A DNA stretch of 64,000 bases from Bacillus methanolicus (GTDB lineage Bacteria; Bacillota; Bacilli; Bacillales; Cytobacillaceae). A model generated the notes under the pieces. The model saw only the letters and a program-made list of their open reading frames with translations. It was not told the origin of the DNA and did no database searches. A program made the position numbers and the translations under genes. Position 1 is the first letter of the stretch. Every line of letters starts with the position of its first letter. Shown here one piece after another: positions 29,691-38,324 of the stretch. The DNA is taken from positions 186,001 to 250,000 of the forward strand of contig NZ_VTQX01000001.1 of assembly GCF_008764295.1 (NCBI RefSeq). Reading direction: 5' to 3'.

Positions 29691-30593
29691 CTATTCTCTC
29701 TTTTTCACTCTTTCTTCATCCTCCTTAACATGTTCCTTAATTAAATCAACAAATGCTTGGACTTGCTTTAATTTAAAAGCGGAATCATAGCCAATTAATG
29801 AAGTATCCCTTTTTAATGGCTCATCATTCTCATCAAGTAGGGGAATCTTAAAAATATCTTGTTCCCCACCATTAAGAGTGATTGCAGGCAATATCGCATA
29901 GCCAATCCCATTGAAAGCCATTTGCTTGCATGTTTCAATTTGATCAACAACAATGGTCCGTTTAGGCATCGTTTGAAATTGTCGATGCCACCAATCTTGT
30001 ATTTCTTGATAATAATTGGAATCACTTTTAAATTGAATAAACGGCCGATCTGTTTTCAACACTTGTTCTGGAGAAGTGATTTCTTTATCAACTAAATAAA
30101 GATGATCTTCAAATAGGGGAATTTTTATCCCTTTCCAATCAGGAGTCCCACGGACAATTCCAATATGTACATGATCTTCGTACATCGAGCGAAGGATTTC
30201 ACTACTCCAGCCTGTTACTAATGAGACTTTTGCGTGGGGATAGCGTTCAACGAACTTCTTCAATACTTTAGGAAGCCAGTTTTGACTGACTATATTGGCA
30301 ACGGCTATTTTTAAAGTCCCATAAACCTCTGAATTCATGGCACTAATCGATTCTTTTACTTTCTCCTCTTTTTCCAAAACTTCATTAACAAATTTAATCA
30401 CCATTTCCCCCGCTGGTGTTAACGTTAGTCCTTTTTGTGAGCGAATGAAAAGCTTCGTTCCCCATTCCGCCTCAATCGTTTGCAGCCTTTGACTAAGAGC
30501 AGGTTGAGAGACAAATAGGCGCTCCGATGCTTTTCGCATATTCATTTCTGCTGCTAAGACGGAGAGAAGATGAAATGCTGATAATGTTGACAT
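29691..30593 (-). CDS. ccpC: LysR-type regulator CcpC
   Basis: LysR-family regulator, 300 residues. HTH within residues 1-60 (MNMRKASERLFVSQPALSQR), effector domain from about 90 (LKIAVANIVSQNWLPKVLKK, IETCKQMAFNGIGYAILPAI). It matches B. subtilis CcpC (YkuM), which senses citrate and represses citZ and citB. ATG behind GAGGTGAGTTC. Its position between the ykuL and ykuQ orthologues is conserved, although an MFS gene intervenes here. Confidence 0.93.
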   Translation of the reverse strand: MSTLSAFHLLSVLAAEMNMRKASERLFVSQPALSQRLQTIEAEWGTKLFIRSQKGLTLTPAGEMVIKFVNEVLEKEEKVKESISAMNSEVYGTLKIAVANIVSQNWLPKVLKKFVERYPHAKVSLVTGWSSEILRSMYEDHVHIGIVRGTPDWKGIKIPLFEDHLYLVDKEITSPEQVLKTDRPFIQFKSDSNYYQEIQDWWHRQFQTMPKRTIVVDQIETCKQMAFNGIGYAILPAITLNGGEQDIFKIPLLDENDEPLKRDTSLIGYDSAFKLKQVQAFVDLIKEHVKEDEERVKKRE

Positions 30594-30620
30594 GAACTCA
30601 CCTCTTTCATTACTTGATCT

Positions 30621-32138
30621 TTAATTGGATGTTTCTCTCTCCTTCTTTGGTAAAAAAAGAATGAGCGCAAAACTAAGCAACGCAAAGATAAGTACTGTGA
30701 TATAAACCGTATGGATGGAAAAGGTCAAGCCTTCCTGTAAAACGGATTTAACCCCTGGAGAGAGGGCGCTTCTTTGTTCTTCATTTAATAATATATTCGC
30801 GGCATCGAGAGAAAGCTCCTCTGAAACTGTATCACCTTGTTTTTTAATATACGAAAGCAACTGACTATTAAGAATTCCTCCTAAGAGAGCAGCTCCAATG
30901 GTATTTCCTAAATTACGCATAAACATATTTGCTGCTGTGGCAACACCGCGTTGCTCCCAGCCGACCGTACTTTGGATTGAAACAATAAAGGAAGTTGTCG
31001 TCATTCCCATGCCAACACCAACAAAGAATGATGCCAAAGCTGCCCAGACAGGACCCATCTCCGGAGATAAGAAAACAAACATGAGACCACCAATGACAAG
31101 GGAAGCTCCACCTATAATCGCAGTAATACGAAATCCAATTTTCAAAAGGAGATTCCCCGCCACCGTGGCCGCGATTGGCCATCCGATCGACATTGTTGTT
31201 AGCGTGAAGCCAGCCACGATCGGCGGTTGTTCCATCACACCTTGAACAAAAGCAGGCAAAAAGCTAGAAATGCCAATCAGCATAACCCCTGTTGTTAGCG
31301 AGGTCATATTGGCAATGAAAATCGAACGTTCTTTCCAAATGGAAAAGGGCATCATCGGTTCAGACGCACGTCGCTCTTGAAAGACAAAGAGTGGAAAAGC
31401 AATAAGCGTGACAGCGAGCAAACTTAACACTTGAGGTGAATTCCAAGCCCAATTTGTACCACCTTCAACTAAAAGAATCATTAATGCTGAGATGGCAACC
31501 GTTAATAAAAAAGCCCCTTGAAAATCAATTTGATGTTTTTTCTTTTCTACTTTTTCATGTAAGAATAAACTGATTCCGATAATGGCTAAAATTCCTAATG
31601 GAACATTAATCCAAAAAACATATTGCCAACTGACATATTGAACTAGAATTCCCCCGATCGCCGGACCTAAAATTGCCGAGATCCCCCATACGCTTGATAA
31701 ATATCCTTGAATTTTTGCTCTTTCTTCCATTGTGTAAATGTCACCAACAATAGTACTGGCAATCGGCATAACAGCTCCTGCACCAAATCCTTGTATAAAA
31801 CGAAAAACGATGAGCATTGTCATTGATTCAGCAAAACCACAAAGGATAGAACCGATTAAAAAAATAATGATGCCAATCGTTAAGATCGGTTTTCTTCCGT
31901 ATAGATCTGATAGCTTTCCATAAATTAAAACTGTCACTGCATTCATTAATAGGTATGATGAAAAGACCCAGCTATATCGCGTAAAACCACCTAGATCACC
32001 AACGATTGCAGGCATAGCAGTGGCGACAATCGTCGCTTCAATAGCTGCCATAAACATCGCCAACATAACTGCAGCTAATACAAATGGTTTTTTTGTTTGT
32101 TGTTTGTGATTAATTGGACTATGTACTGCGTCCCCCAT
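30621..32138 (-). CDS. MFS multidrug exporter, DHA2 family (14 TM)
   Basis: Proton-driven drug exporter of the major facilitator superfamily, 505 residues with about 14 hydrophobic segments. Motif A GKLSDLYGRKPIL, motif D1-like AIEATIVATAMPAIVGDLGG and motif C region GPAIGGILVQYVSWQYVFWINVPLG are clear. ATG behind GAGGTGTCGTT. B. subtilis has no transporter between ykuL and ccpC, so this is an insertion relative to that genome. Substrates cannot be predicted. Confidence 0.92.
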   Translation of the reverse strand: MGDAVHSPINHKQQTKKPFVLAAVMLAMFMAAIEATIVATAMPAIVGDLGGFTRYSWVFSSYLLMNAVTVLIYGKLSDLYGRKPILTIGIIIFLIGSILCGFAESMTMLIVFRFIQGFGAGAVMPIASTIVGDIYTMEERAKIQGYLSSVWGISAILGPAIGGILVQYVSWQYVFWINVPLGILAIIGISLFLHEKVEKKKHQIDFQGAFLLTVAISALMILLVEGGTNWAWNSPQVLSLLAVTLIAFPLFVFQERRASEPMMPFSIWKERSIFIANMTSLTTGVMLIGISSFLPAFVQGVMEQPPIVAGFTLTTMSIGWPIAATVAGNLLLKIGFRITAIIGGASLVIGGLMFVFLSPEMGPVWAALASFFVGVGMGMTTTSFIVSIQSTVGWEQRGVATAANMFMRNLGNTIGAALLGGILNSQLLSYIKKQGDTVSEELSLDAANILLNEEQRSALSPGVKSVLQEGLTFSIHTVYITVLIFALLSFALILFLPKKERETSN

Positions 32139-32152
32139 AACGACACCTCATA

Positions 32153-32184
32153 TACAAAAATTGAGCCTCCTAATGTTAGGAGGC
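32153..32184 (-). terminator. Terminator-like hairpin after darB
   Basis: GCCTCCTAA / TTAGGAGGC with a two-base centre; on the minus strand TCAATTTTTG follows. It lies between darB and the MFS gene. Confidence 0.65.
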
Positions 32185-32320
32185 TGTAGACTATACGTAT
32201 TCATTGCTTCACTTATCCACTCATCATTATGCTCCTTCATTGAAAAAACAAGGAAAAGAGCTTTAACATGTTAAAAGTTATGGTATTAAAGCGAAAAGAC
32301 TCATTTACCTCGCTTACCCT

Positions 32321-32764
32321 TTACACTGTTCTGGGAGAAGTATGTTGATTTAATTGAATTAACACCGATCTTCTTGTTAAAATCCCCTCAAAAAATCCTT
32401 CTTCACTTTCCACACACAGAAAAGGATGATCAATCAACAACGTCAAACAGGATTTGATATCTGAATCAATTGAAATTCTTGGGATTTCCCGATTCATAAC
32501 ACCTTCTACACGTTGCTTCTCCAATAGTTCGAATTCAATTCTTTCAAGCCCAAGTATTGACTCCATAATTAAGGGGGTACTAATAAGACCCTGCAGTTTG
32601 TATTGCGGATCTAATACAGGTATAGCCGAATACCCACTTTTAGTAAGCACTAATAAAGCGTGTTCCAAGCTATTTTTCACCTGTACATGGGCAACCCGTT
32701 CAGAAGGAATCATCAAATCTTTAATATTAATCTCCAAAAACTCTCCACTGTGAAGATCTATCAT
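32321..32764 (-). CDS. darB: c-di-AMP-binding CBS protein DarB (YkuL/CbpB)
   Basis: A 147-residue protein made of a CBS-domain pair (VKNSLEHALLVLTKSGYSAIPVLD..LQGLISTPLIM and IDSDIKSCLTLLIDHPFLCVES..FEGILTRRSVL). It matches YkuL, known as DarB in B. subtilis and CbpB in Listeria. When free of c-di-AMP it stimulates the (p)ppGpp synthetase Rel and pyruvate carboxylase. Synteny ykuJ-ykzF-ykuL supports the call. ATG behind GGGGAG. Confidence 0.93.
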   Translation of the reverse strand: MIDLHSGEFLEINIKDLMIPSERVAHVQVKNSLEHALLVLTKSGYSAIPVLDPQYKLQGLISTPLIMESILGLERIEFELLEKQRVEGVMNREIPRISIDSDIKSCLTLLIDHPFLCVESEEGFFEGILTRRSVLIQLNQHTSPRTV

Positions 32765-32871
32765 AGTCGAAAACTCCCCGTAAATGTTTTCATTCTATTT
32801 TATTCTATCACAGTTTCAGCAGTGATGCTTCATAGAACATCTTGGAACACAATAAAATGCAAAAAATTCAA

Positions 32872-33015
32872 TCAACCTTTACTCGTATGAATATTTCGCA
32901 CTTCATAATGACACTGCGGACACTTATAGATGACGTTTTGATTCGATTGCGCTGTTAAAACATGATCCATTTCTGCAATGTAAGAACATTTTGGGCATTT
33001 AACTGTTGGCAACAA
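32872..33015 (-). CDS. ykzF: Small zinc-ribbon protein YkzF
   Basis: A 47-residue protein with two CPxC knuckles (VKCPKCSYI at 6-13, YKCPQCHYE at 30-38) expected to bind one zinc. It starts at one of two adjacent TTG codons (33015 or 33012), with GAGGAG nine bases before the first. It lies between ykuJ and darB, the place of ykzF in B. subtilis. It is shorter than common gene-calling limits and starts with TTG, so it is easily missed. Confidence 0.8.
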   Translation of the reverse strand: MLPTVKCPKCSYIAEMDHVLTAQSNQNVIYKCPQCHYEVRNIHTSKG

Positions 33016-33073
33016 ACGTGATCGCTCCTCTTCAAGTTGATCATTTTCATCATTTTCAATGAGTCAATTTCAA

Positions 33074-33310
33074 TTACTGTATCAGGTCAAAAATTTCAAT
33101 TGTAATCATATCAATATTATCAAACTGATATCGCTTAGGTTTTTCTTTCTCATTATATACCTCGAGCTCAAACGTTTCTGTCTTTGGGTGATATGTAACC
33201 TGACACTTTCTTTCGCCATTTACTTCAAAGAAACGTTGCGCCGACTCTCCAGCGCCACCTTGTTCTTGAAGACTTTTTAAACGTGTGATGATACCTTGTA
33301 GCTGTGACAT
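33074..33310 (-). CDS. ykuJ: YkuJ, DUF1797 protein
   Basis: A 78-residue protein. MSQLQGIITRLKSLQEQ, then RFFEVNGERKCQVTYHP and KRYQFDNIDMITIEIFDLIQ match YkuJ almost along its full length. I choose the ATG at 33310 (AGGAGAGG upstream) over the longer frame. Structure known for the family, function not. First of a ykuJ-ykzF-darB unit. Confidence 0.93.
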   Translation of the reverse strand: MSQLQGIITRLKSLQEQGGAGESAQRFFEVNGERKCQVTYHPKTETFELEVYNEKEKPKRYQFDNIDMITIEIFDLIQ

Positions 33311-33502
33311 GTTTCCTCTCCTTTCACAAAAACCATGTATGATGTGCATTACGCTTTATCCTTAGGTTTCTCTTTTGGCATGTTTCTATCCATAAGTAAT
33401 AATTTCAGAAAATTCAAGTTATTATCTTTACATGCCAATATTAACAGCATAAAATAAGACATAGGTTTGTACAAGAAAAAGGTATGAAATGGAGGAATTT
33501 TT

Positions 33503-34450
33503 TTGAGCACTGTTAAAAAGCTTTTTGAGAACCTATACTTAATTGACGGGCTTGATCTAAATATAAAAGAGAGGACAGGCTCCTATGTTTTGCATGAACA
33601 AGAATTAACAATTATTGAAACAAGTGCCAGTCCTTCTGTTCCACATATTATCAACGGTTTGAAAAGTCTAGGGCTTTCTCCAAAAGATCTTAAATACATC
33701 ATTGTAACTCATATTCATCTTGATCACGCAGGTGGTGCGGGTCTCCTTTTACAGCAGTGTCCAGATGCGAAAGTAATTGTCCACCCTAAAGGTAAAAGAC
33801 ATTTAGCTGATCCTTCCCGTTTAATCGCTGGCGCAAAAGCAGTCTACCGTGAAAAGTTCGATACCTTATTTCATCCGATTATCCCAATTCCTGAAGAACA
33901 ATTACTTTCGATGGACGATGGAGACAAATTACAAATTGGCGAGGATTGTACCTTAACGTTCTACCATACTCCAGGACACGCAAATCACCACTTTAGCATT
34001 TATCATCCAAAATTAAACGGAATGTTCACTGGAGATACAGCGGGAATTTATTATCAACTTAAAGATGAAGTGGAATTCTATCTTCCAACTACGACTCCTT
34101 CAAATTTTGACCCTGATAAAATGGAACATTCGATTGGATTATACAAATCAATGAACTTAGACTATATCTTTTTTGGCCATTATGGAATGTCAGATAACCC
34201 AAAGGAAGTTTATAAACAAGTGCTTAGTTGGATTAAACCGTTCGTTGATGTGGCCGCTGCGGCCTTTAAAAATGAGGACACTACTGAGGAGATGATAAAT
34301 GTAACAAAAGCAGGACTCTTTCAATTAGTTTCCTCTCATTTAGATGCTTTAAAAATATCTAGAGAACATGAAATATACGATATTCTCGCACTTGATCTTG
34401 AGGTATGTGCAATGGGATTAATTGATTATCTCCACAAAAAGAACAGATGA
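33503..34450 (+). CDS. MBL-fold metallo-hydrolase
   Basis: A 315-residue metallo-beta-lactamase fold hydrolase with VTHIHLDHAGG (HxHxDH), a TPGHANHH loop, the bridging Asp in MFTGDTAG and a late FGHYG. A helical C-terminal extension follows the core (about residues 235-315). TTG start behind GGAGGAATTTT. Transcribed divergently from ykuJ and convergent with the metal-receptor gene. Family members include glyoxalase II-like thioesterases and lactonases; the substrate is unknown. Confidence 0.9.
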   Translation: MSTVKKLFENLYLIDGLDLNIKERTGSYVLHEQELTIIETSASPSVPHIINGLKSLGLSPKDLKYIIVTHIHLDHAGGAGLLLQQCPDAKVIVHPKGKRHLADPSRLIAGAKAVYREKFDTLFHPIIPIPEEQLLSMDDGDKLQIGEDCTLTFYHTPGHANHHFSIYHPKLNGMFTGDTAGIYYQLKDEVEFYLPTTTPSNFDPDKMEHSIGLYKSMNLDYIFFGHYGMSDNPKEVYKQVLSWIKPFVDVAAAAFKNEDTTEEMINVTKAGLFQLVSSHLDALKISREHEIYDILALDLEVCAMGLIDYLHKKNR

Positions 34451-34480
34451 AAGCATGGCTCCTATGTTCCATGCTTTTCT
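34450..34480. terminator. Terminator of the MBL hydrolase gene
   Basis: AAAGCATGG / CCATGCTTT with TTCTC behind it, directly after the stop codon. Confidence 0.8.
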
Positions 34481-34505
34481 CAATTGATCGTAACCTTTTG
34501 CTTAT

Positions 34506-35297
34506 TTAACAACACTCACTTGTCATTTTTTCCTGAAAATAATTCGCTGCTTCTTTCATTTTGGCACCATACCAGAACATTTCTCCATCAACAATTATTG
34601 GCACTACATCTGGTAAAAACTCTAAAAATTCTTGTTTATGTTTCTCCTTAAAATGAAACGGCTCTGTGGCTAGAAAAATGTAATCTAACTGACTTTCTTG
34701 GAACTCTTCTTTTGTAATGGAAGGATATCTTTGAGAAGAAATTGCAAATGGATTTTGAAATCCCATCTCTTCCAATATAGAGTTTATATATGTGTTGCTT
34801 CCGACAACCATATATGGATTTCTCCAAATAACATATGCCGCTTTTTTCCCAGTAATCTTCGGCAGTGTCATAAACTCTTTTTTAATGGAGTCTATAAGGC
34901 ATTGCGCAGCATTTTCGTGATTTGTTAATACCCCCATATCTTTTATCATCTTGTATGATTCAGTAATCGAGCGCACCTCTGCAACAAATACGGGAAAGTT
35001 GTGCTCCAATAGCTCAACAATCTCCTTCGTGTTCTCTTCTTTTTCTGCAATGATTAGATCGGGATTTAAACTTTTTATACTCTCCATCTTAATATCTTTT
35101 GTACCTCCGACAATCATTGCTTGCTCTACTTTGCTTTTTGGAAAAATACAATAGCGGGTTCGCCCTACTATCTCACTATCTAATCCTAGAGCATAGAGAG
35201 TTTCCGTGATTGCAGGACAAAGCGACACAATTCTTTTAGGAGGATACTCAAATTCAAGCTTCCTTTGAAGATGATCTTCCACACTTCTTAGCATCAT
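34506..35297 (-). CDS. Signal-less BtuF-like helical-backbone metal receptor
   Basis: A 263-residue protein of the periplasmic-binding class III fold: PPKRIVSLCPAITETLYALG, then VGRTRYCIFP, IKSLNPDLIIAEKEENTKE, a central helix, and VVPIIVDGEMFWYGAKM. It resembles vitamin B12-binding BtuF-like proteins but has neither signal peptide nor lipobox, so it should be cytosolic. The start is one of two tandem ATGs behind AAAGGGGGG. It lies just beyond fabG and its terminator, near the B12-dependent mutase genes. A role in cobamide or metal handling is possible but unproven. Confidence 0.8.
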   Translation of the reverse strand: MMLRSVEDHLQRKLEFEYPPKRIVSLCPAITETLYALGLDSEIVGRTRYCIFPKSKVEQAMIVGGTKDIKMESIKSLNPDLIIAEKEENTKEIVELLEHNFPVFVAEVRSITESYKMIKDMGVLTNHENAAQCLIDSIKKEFMTLPKITGKKAAYVIWRNPYMVVGSNTYINSILEEMGFQNPFAISSQRYPSITKEEFQESQLDYIFLATEPFHFKEKHKQEFLEFLPDVVPIIVDGEMFWYGAKMKEAANYFQEKMTSECC

Positions 35298-35337
35298 AAC
35301 CCCCCTTTCCAATTCATAGACTCTTTTTACGTTGTTA

Positions 35338-35376
35338 TTTTTTGACTTATTCCAGCAAAGCTGAAATAAGTCAAAA
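35338..35376 (-). terminator. Terminator of the SDR gene (fabG)
   Basis: A near-perfect 17-bp stem TTTTGACTTATT.CAGC / GCTG.AATAAGTCAAAA with a 3-base centre, on the minus strand followed by AATAAC. It separates the SDR gene from the metal-receptor gene. Confidence 0.8.
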
Positions 35377-35409
35377 TGTTTAGCAATGACAGCAGTTCAT
35401 TTAAATCTA

Positions 35410-36150
35410 TTATACAACTAATCCGCCATCCACACTTAAAATTGTACCGTTAACATAATTCGCTTGATCTGAGGCTAAAAACAAATAGGCATTAGCAATA
35501 TCTTCTGGCTTGCCAAGCTTTTTTAACGGTGTTTTGTCCTCCATCATTTTTAATATTTTCTCAGGCACCTTTGCAGTCATGTCTGTGATGATAAACCCTG
35601 GAGCAACTGCATTAACTCGAATTCCTTTCGGTCCTAATTCTTTTGCCCAACTTTTCGTCAAGCCAATAACTCCAGCTTTTGTTGCTGCATAATTCGTTTG
35701 CCCAACATTTCCATATAGACCAACTACAGATGAAGCATTGAGAATAACCCCTGAGCCTTGTTCTAACATAATAGGCAAAACCGCTTTCGAACATTTATAT
35801 ACGCCAGTCAAATTAACCTCCAATACCTTATCCCAAGAAGAATCGTCCATTTTCGCAAGCAAGCCGTCAATTGTAATGCCAGCATTATTAATTAATATAT
35901 CGACTTTTCCAAATCTCGTAACTGCTGCATTGACCATGTTTGCAACCTGATCACGTTCTGAAACATTGGCTTGAAAAAAAAGGACATCGTCACTAATTGC
36001 AGAAAGCTCAGTAACCGCTTTTGCTCCTGCCTCCTTATTAACATCCGTAATGACAACCTTTGCCCCTTCTCTTAAAAAAAGATTTGCTGTTTCCTTTCCG
36101 ATTCCATTTGCACCACCTGTAATCACTGCTACTTTATCTTTCAGTTTCAT
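35410..36150 (-). CDS. fabG: Short-chain dehydrogenase, FabG/PhaB type
   Basis: NAD(P)-dependent short-chain dehydrogenase, 246 residues. ITGGANGIGKE (cofactor), NNAG, catalytic Ser in ILNASSVVG, YAATKAG (Tyr-x3-Lys) and the C-terminal YVNGTILSVDGG of 3-oxoacyl-ACP reductases. Located beside the CoA ligase-mutase operon and on the same strand, it may oxidise the 3-hydroxyacyl-CoA product of that pathway rather than serve fatty acid synthesis. That role is inference. ATG behind TGGAGGAAAAAC. Confidence 0.92.
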   Translation of the reverse strand: MKLKDKVAVITGGANGIGKETANLFLREGAKVVITDVNKEAGAKAVTELSAISDDVLFFQANVSERDQVANMVNAAVTRFGKVDILINNAGITIDGLLAKMDDSSWDKVLEVNLTGVYKCSKAVLPIMLEQGSGVILNASSVVGLYGNVGQTNYAATKAGVIGLTKSWAKELGPKGIRVNAVAPGFIITDMTAKVPEKILKMMEDKTPLKKLGKPEDIANAYLFLASDQANYVNGTILSVDGGLVV

Positions 36151-36204
36151 TGTTTTTCCTCCAAACGATCATTCATTTCGTTCTCCCTGTTTAAATGCAA
36201 AAGC

Positions 36205-36345
36205 TTTGTTATACGGAAATGTGGGAAATACAATTTTGGGATTGATTATGCATGAAAACTTTGTTTCTCACTCTTATTACGACAACTGAGAGATTTAGGA
36301 GATAATGAGCCGAAAATCAACACCGACACATACAATACCAAATAA
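36205..36345. repeat. Dispersed element with inverted ends, copy at 36.2 kb
   Basis: The left end has AAGCTTTGTTATACGG. The right end, read on the minus strand, is TTCTGTTTTATTTGG..GTCGGTGTTGATTTTCGGCTCATTATC. The right-end core recurs at 44.9, 52.26, 52.5 and 59.4 kb. No transposase frame inside. Confidence 0.45.
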
Positions 36346-36415
36346 AACAGAAACATTAATAAACTAAAGCTTTTGATTCATTAGGTAATTACACATAAAT
36401 GTACACCTTGCCCAA

Positions 36416-37840
36416 TTAACTTTTAAAATCTCTTTTATCGATAACCCTTTTAGCTTTAAACTGTGTTCTTTCTAAACTACCTACTGGTAAAAGGATAATT
36501 TTAAAAGAAACTCCCGTCTCTCTTTTTAATTCCTTTCCTAAAAAGGCACTCAATTCTTGATCATCTCGAGTACCCATTGTTTCACATTGAATTGTAACTT
36601 CGTCCATAATATTGTCACGGGTTACAATCATTACAAACTCTTCACTTAACCCGTCTACTCTTCTGACCACATTTTCAATCAAACTAGCATACACATTTAC
36701 ACCTCGAACCGTAACCATATCATCAATACGACCGTAAATTCCCTTTGGTAACCGAGGGTAGCTACGTCCACATGGACAAGGTTCATCGGTCCAGGTCGTT
36801 AAATCCCCAGACCAATAGCGAATCACCGGCTGTGAAGTTCTTTCAAGCGGTGTATAAACCGGTACTCCTTCTCCACCATAAGGAACCAATTGTTTTGAAT
36901 ACTGATCGATCACCTCTGTGTAAACCACATCCTGCCACAAATGAACCCCGGTTCTATGTTCACATTCTGTATTGCTCATCCACGGAGTTACCTCCGCCAT
37001 CGTTCCTGAATCAATACAGATTCCACCAAAAGTCTCCTCAATTTTTTTCTTTGTAGCAGGAACTCCTGCACCCGGCTCTCCTGAGAAAAATAAAATTCTA
37101 AATCCAAACGCTTTCGGATCTACTCCTAATTCTTTCGCCTTTTCTGCTAAATAAAGCGCATATGAAGGTGTTCCGTAAAAAACGGTTGGTTGAAGCTCCT
37201 TCAGCCATGACACAGCTTTCTCAGTTTGCCCAGCCTGACCAGCTCCGAATGGGAACGTCTTCGCGCCCAGTCTTTCAGCTCCAATTAAAGCCCCCCAGCT
37301 TCCTATATATAAACTCAAGGGGGAAGCAATAAATACTAAATCATTTGGTCGCATCCCAAAGCTCCACATAATGCGGGCATGTTGATGAGCAATGCGCTCC
37401 CAGTCATCCTTTCCAAAGGAAAAAACGGTTGGTTTCCCAGTGGTTCCTGAAGTTCCTTGGATGCGATGGACATCTGAATAGGGGATACATACATTCGAAC
37501 CAAATGGTGGATATTGCATTAGATCTTCCCTTAATTCTTGTTTTGTTGTAAAAGGAACTTGGGCGAAATCCTTTAACGTCTTTATATCATTAGGATGGAG
37601 ATCAGCTTTTTTCCATTTTCTTTGATAAAACCCTGAATTTACATAAGCATATTCCATCACATTTTTAAGCTTGAAAAAAATAAGATCCTCCAATTCCTCA
37701 CGAGAAGCTGTCTCAATTTCTTTATACCAATATTTCTCATTAGCATCAGGAATATAATTCAAATCGTATTTTGGCGGCCATTGCTTTAAAAGCTCTGTCT
37801 TTAACATGTCTGTCTCCTTTCTTTCTAACTCATTTAGCAT
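36416..37840 (-). CDS. PaaK-type acyl-CoA ligase
   Basis: AMP-forming CoA ligase of the phenylacetate-CoA ligase family, about 475 residues. P-loop GTSGTTGKPTVFSFG, ADMAEVTP-like SGTMAEVTPW, acyl-AMP motif YWSGDLTTW with the zinc-like PCPCGR, and the hinge GRIDDMVTVRGVNVYASLIE. Two ATGs have good binding sites: 37840 (AAAGGAG, 5 bases) and 37807 (AAAGGAG, 6 bases). It follows the mutase small subunit on the same strand, so it probably activates the acid that the mutase rearranges. 2-Hydroxyisobutyryl-CoA ligase also belongs to this superfamily as far as I recall. Phenylacetate itself is unlikely in this context. Confidence 0.9.
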   Translation of the reverse strand: MLNELERKETDMLKTELLKQWPPKYDLNYIPDANEKYWYKEIETASREELEDLIFFKLKNVMEYAYVNSGFYQRKWKKADLHPNDIKTLKDFAQVPFTTKQELREDLMQYPPFGSNVCIPYSDVHRIQGTSGTTGKPTVFSFGKDDWERIAHQHARIMWSFGMRPNDLVFIASPLSLYIGSWGALIGAERLGAKTFPFGAGQAGQTEKAVSWLKELQPTVFYGTPSYALYLAEKAKELGVDPKAFGFRILFFSGEPGAGVPATKKKIEETFGGICIDSGTMAEVTPWMSNTECEHRTGVHLWQDVVYTEVIDQYSKQLVPYGGEGVPVYTPLERTSQPVIRYWSGDLTTWTDEPCPCGRSYPRLPKGIYGRIDDMVTVRGVNVYASLIENVVRRVDGLSEEFVMIVTRDNIMDEVTIQCETMGTRDDQELSAFLGKELKRETGVSFKIILLPVGSLERTQFKAKRVIDKRDFKS

Positions 37841-37865
37841 ATATGCTCCTTTAGTATAAAACTGC

Positions 37866-37895
37866 GGAATAGGCATACCATCATTTGCCTATTCC
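37866..37895 (-). other. Intercistronic hairpin mutase small subunit / ligase
   Basis: A perfect 10-bp stem GGAATAGGCA / TGCCTATTCC with a 10-base loop. No U tract directly after it, so it is more likely a processing or stability element than a terminator. Confidence 0.55.
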
Positions 37896-37904
37896 TTATC
37901 ACCA

Positions 37905-38297
37905 TTATCCTATTGTTTTTCCTACATGCTCACGAATAAAGGTAGCGATTGATTCCACTTTCGTCTCCGGCCCAAATACTTCGGCAATGCCCGCCTCTTT
38001 TAATAACGGAATATCATCCTCAGGAATTACACCACCCATAATCACTAGTGCATCCACTCCTTTTTCTCTCGCTAACTTGACCACTTTAGGACCTAATGTA
38101 AGATGATTGCCTCCAAGGGTGCTTAAGCCAATGACATCAGCCCCCTCTTGAATAGCCGCCTCTACAATTTGTTCTGGAAACTGATTACCTAAATAAACAA
38201 CTTCCATCCCTTCATCCCTTAACATCCTTGATACGACCAATGCACCGCGCCAATGAATATCCAAGCCTAACTTTGCCATCACCACTTTAATTTGCAT
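37905..38297 (-). CDS. B12-binding small subunit of an acyl-CoA mutase
   Basis: A 130-residue cobalamin-binding domain, the separate small (beta) subunit of an ICM/HCM-type mutase. Base-off motif is D13-I-H15-W-R-G18, with the cobalt-ligating His, plus GLSTLGGNHLTL (the SxL motif) and MGGVIPEDD (GG motif). In most mutases the first motif reads D-G-H-D-R-G; here Ile and Trp replace Gly and Asp. ATG at 38297 with GGAGG eight bases upstream. It overlaps no neighbour and follows the large subunit by 27 bases. Confidence 0.92.
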   Translation of the reverse strand: MQIKVVMAKLGLDIHWRGALVVSRMLRDEGMEVVYLGNQFPEQIVEAAIQEGADVIGLSTLGGNHLTLGPKVVKLAREKGVDALVIMGGVIPEDDIPLLKEAGIAEVFGPETKVESIATFIREHVGKTIG

Positions 38298-38324
38298 CCT
38301 TAATTCCTCCATTTTTAAAAGTTT

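Noticed and set aside
36416-37840. Phenylacetate degradation gene paaK
   Set aside because: No other paa genes (epoxidase, isomerase) are present, and the ligase lies in a mutase operon.
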